Assembly: GCA_022794295.1 (NCBI GenBank)
Contig: JAAWEO010000080.1
Coordinates: 1 to 8,366, forward strand
DNA from: Angelakisella sp.
GTDB lineage: Bacteria > Bacillota > Clostridia > Oscillospirales > Ruminococcaceae
DNA: 8,366 nucleotides
Reading direction: 5' to 3'
Below the pieces are notes generated by a model. That model was not told where the DNA came from, ran no database searches, and was given only the letters and a program-made list of their open reading frames with translations. Position 1 is the first letter of the stretch. Each line of letters opens with the position of its first letter. The position numbers and the translations under genes are program-made. Positions 7,535-8,366 of the stretch are shown here, in pieces.

Positions 7535-7954
7535 TTAGAAATTAAGGCTGTCCATCAGCTCCGCCATCTGGTCGGAGGTAAGGTCCTCGTTGTCGGCGGC
7601 CCACCGCTTGGCGTCCCAGATCTCCGCCCGGTCAGAGGCCCCGATGACCACGACCTCCTTTTCCAGCCCGGCGTATTCCCGGAGCACCGCAGGCAGGACG
7701 ATGCGCCCCTGCTTGTCCGGCTCCACGTCGGTGGCGCTGGCAAAGAAGAACCGCTTCAGCTGCCGGGACTTGGAATCGGGCAGGCCCTTCAGCTTTTCCT
7801 CCCAGCGGCTCCATTCCTCCATGGAGTAAACAGCGACACAGTTATCCAGTCCCTTGGTCAGGATAAAGCGGTCCCCCATATCCTCCCGGAACTTGGCGGG
7901 GAAGTTGATCCGGCCCTTGGCGTCGATGGTATGTTCAAATTGACCAATGAGCAA
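7535..7954 (-). CDS. mraZ: MraZ: transcriptional regulator of the division and cell wall cluster
   Basis: DNA-binding regulator of the dcw operon, known to form ring-shaped oligomers and to bind short direct repeats upstream of its own gene. The 139 residues hold two SpoVT/AbrB-like half-domains, each with the family motif DxxGRxxxPxxxR: D11-R23 (DAKGRINFPAKFR) and D80-R92 (DKQGRIVLPAVLR). The start is chosen as TTG at 7954, giving MLIGQFEHTIDAKGR, which fits the conserved family N-terminus (MLxGEYxHTIDxKGR) and has GGTGGAG (7959-7965) 4 nt upstream. The open frame extends to 8116, but those 54 codons cross the promoter and operator and are not conserved MraZ sequence. First gene of the operon; probably autoregulated through the box array next to it. 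Confidence 0.96.
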   Translation of the reverse strand: MLIGQFEHTIDAKGRINFPAKFREDMGDRFILTKGLDNCVAVYSMEEWSRWEEKLKGLPDSKSRQLKRFFFASATDVEPDKQGRIVLPAVLREYAGLEKEVVVIGASDRAEIWDAKRWAADNEDLTSDQMAELMDSLNF

Positions 7955-7958
7955 ATCT

Positions 7959-7965
7959 CTCCACC
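7959..7965 (-). promoter_or_regulatory. Ribosome binding site for the TTG start of mraZ
   Basis: The coding strand reads GGTGGAG, AGAT, TTG. The site directly adjoins the fourth AAGTGG box (7966-7971). It supports the TTG start where no ATG is available. Confidence 0.65.
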
Positions 7966-8021
7966 CCACTTCCCGGAAAAACCAGGTTTTACAAACCACT
8001 TTCCCCCACTTCTCACCACTT
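7966..8021 (-). promoter_or_regulatory. Probable MraZ operator: array of AAGTGG boxes
   Basis: Three AAGTGG direct repeats (coding strand) sit at exact 10-bp steps: 8016-8021, 8006-8011 and 7996-8001. A fourth at 7966-7971 is 30 bp further on, still in phase. MraZ proteins are known to bind several short GTGG/TGGG-type direct repeats with about 10-bp period before mraZ, so the match in motif, spacing and place is strong. The boxes lie just downstream of the predicted start point of promoter P2, which favours repression by roadblock or by blocking initiation. Confidence 0.8.
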
Positions 8022-8030
8022 ACAAGGAAA

Positions 8031-8059
8031 AGTATACCCCATCCAAAGGATAAATGCAA
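8031..8059 (-). promoter_or_regulatory. Promoter P2 of mraZ, proximal, sigma-A type
   Basis: On the coding strand TTGCAT (8054-8059), a 17-bp spacer, and TATACT (8031-8036). The -10 matches 5 of 6 consensus bases, the -35 three of six. The predicted start of transcription is near 8024, about 70 nt before the TTG start and immediately before the first AAGTGG box. Confidence 0.65.
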
Positions 8060-8070
8060 CAATGAACTTT

Positions 8071-8169
8071 TGTTCTTTTTTCGGTCTTTTATGAAGTTTG
8101 ACGAAATCTTTGTCAAAATGACGAAAAAGTGTTTCTTTTGTTGTAGGATGGCACGTATGTTCTTTTTTC
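8071..8169. repeat. Two exact 12-bp direct repeats in the mraZ upstream region
   Basis: TGTTCTTTTTTC occurs at 8071-8082 and again at 8158-8169 (GAAAAAAGAACA on the coding strand). One copy lies just upstream of the P2 -35 and the other upstream of P1. They could be UP-like A-tracts or sites for an unknown regulator. The sequence is of low complexity, so chance is not excluded. Confidence 0.4.
8088..8116 (-). promoter_or_regulatory. Promoter P1 of mraZ, distal, sigma-A type
   Basis: On the coding strand a perfect -35 TTGACA (8111-8116), a 17-bp spacer and CATAAA (8088-8093; 4 of 6 for TATAAT). The region is A+T-rich in sharp contrast to the genes. It overlaps an inverted pair TTTGAC (8097-8102) / GTCAAA (8112-8117). 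Transcripts from here would also pass through P2 and the operator. Confidence 0.5.
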
Positions 8170-8175
8170 TGCTCC

Positions 8176-8202
8176 AAAAAAACCCGGACCGTATGGCCCG
8201 GG
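8176..8202 (-). terminator. Intrinsic terminator of the gene upstream of mraZ
   Basis: On the minus strand CCCGGGCC, loop ATAC, GGTCCGGG (8202-8183), then seven T (8182-8176). The stem has eight pairs, one of them G-U. It begins about 24 nt after the upstream stop codon and separates that transcript from the mraZ operon. The plus strand also ends in a T-rich stretch, but nothing coding on that strand needs it. Confidence 0.85.
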
Positions 8203-8225
8203 GTGGTTTTAATTCTCTTTTTTTG

Positions 8226-8366
8226 CTAACGGTAATCCATAGCGCCGCCCTGTCCGGGGACGGGGGGGCCGTTTTGCTTGATGGCCTCCCGGGCGCTTTG
8301 GAGGATGGCCTGGCGGGTGGTCTTGATCTCGGCCAGGGCCCGGGCCACCGTCTCCTCGGTGGAGCG
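8226..8366 (-). CDS. C-terminal 46 codons of an unrecognised gene (cut by the window edge)
   Basis: An open minus-strand frame enters from the window edge and ends in TAG at 8226-8228, shortly before a good terminator. I do not recognise it. The visible end is a likely amphipathic helix (STEETVARALAEIKTTRQAI and onward) followed by a G/P-rich linker and a terminal AMDYR. Codons are strongly G/C-ending like the neighbours, which supports a real gene. No membrane segment or catalytic motif is visible in this fragment. The terminator and promoters after it suggest that it is not part of the dcw operon. Confidence 0.7.
   Translation of the reverse strand, partial: RSTEETVARALAEIKTTRQAILQSAREAIKQNGPPVPGQGGAMDYR

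Noticed and set aside
7955..8116. A longer mraZ beginning at 8116
   Set aside because: The extra 54 codons cover the predicted promoters and operator, are A+T-rich, and are not part of the conserved MraZ N-terminus.

Overview
The window is the start of a division and cell wall (dcw) gene cluster from a G+C-rich, low-GC-skew-independent Firmicute of the class Clostridia, most likely an Oscillospiraceae/Ruminococcaceae-type gut anaerobe. The support is: gene order mraZ - rsmH - ftsL-like - one class B penicillin-binding protein with two C-terminal PASTA domains - murE - murF; a MurE carrying the DNPR signature of meso-diaminopimelate-adding enzymes; a SpoVD/PBP2B-type PBP; and codon use rich in G/C. 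The family-level placement is inference; no rRNA or other marker is present. Every gene is on the minus strand, so the operon reads from high to low coordinates.

Layout in the direction of transcription. 8366-8226 holds the last 46 codons of an unrecognised upstream gene, followed by a strong intrinsic terminator (8202-8176). 8157-7955 is the mraZ control region: two sigma-A-like promoters, repeated motifs, and an array of CCACTT boxes (AAGTGG on the coding strand) exactly 10 bp apart that looks like the MraZ operator. Then come mraZ (TTG start, 7954-7535), rsmH (7514-6591), an ftsL-like gene (6465-5977), a 167-bp interval with two strong hairpins, the PBP gene (GTG start, 5809-3560), murE (3506-2046), a 163-codon gene of unknown function (2043-1552), and murF (1507-149). 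The last 148 bp hold further copies of the palindromic repeat seen before the PBP gene.

How the genes fit together: MraZ is the probable autoregulator of the cluster, RsmH methylates 16S rRNA, the FtsL-like protein and the PBP belong to the septal peptidoglycan synthase complex outside the membrane, and MurE and MurF add the third residue and the D-Ala-D-Ala dipeptide to the cytoplasmic precursor. The unknown membrane-anchored protein is tightly coupled between murE and murF (2-bp gap on one side, 1552-1507 on the other), so it is very probably co-translated with them.

Most of the window is ordinary core-genome content. The parts that merit a second look are the unknown murE-murF spacer protein, the family of palindromic repeats inserted inside the operon, the phased MraZ box array, and a roughly 100-bp A+T-rich patch with deviant codons inside murF.
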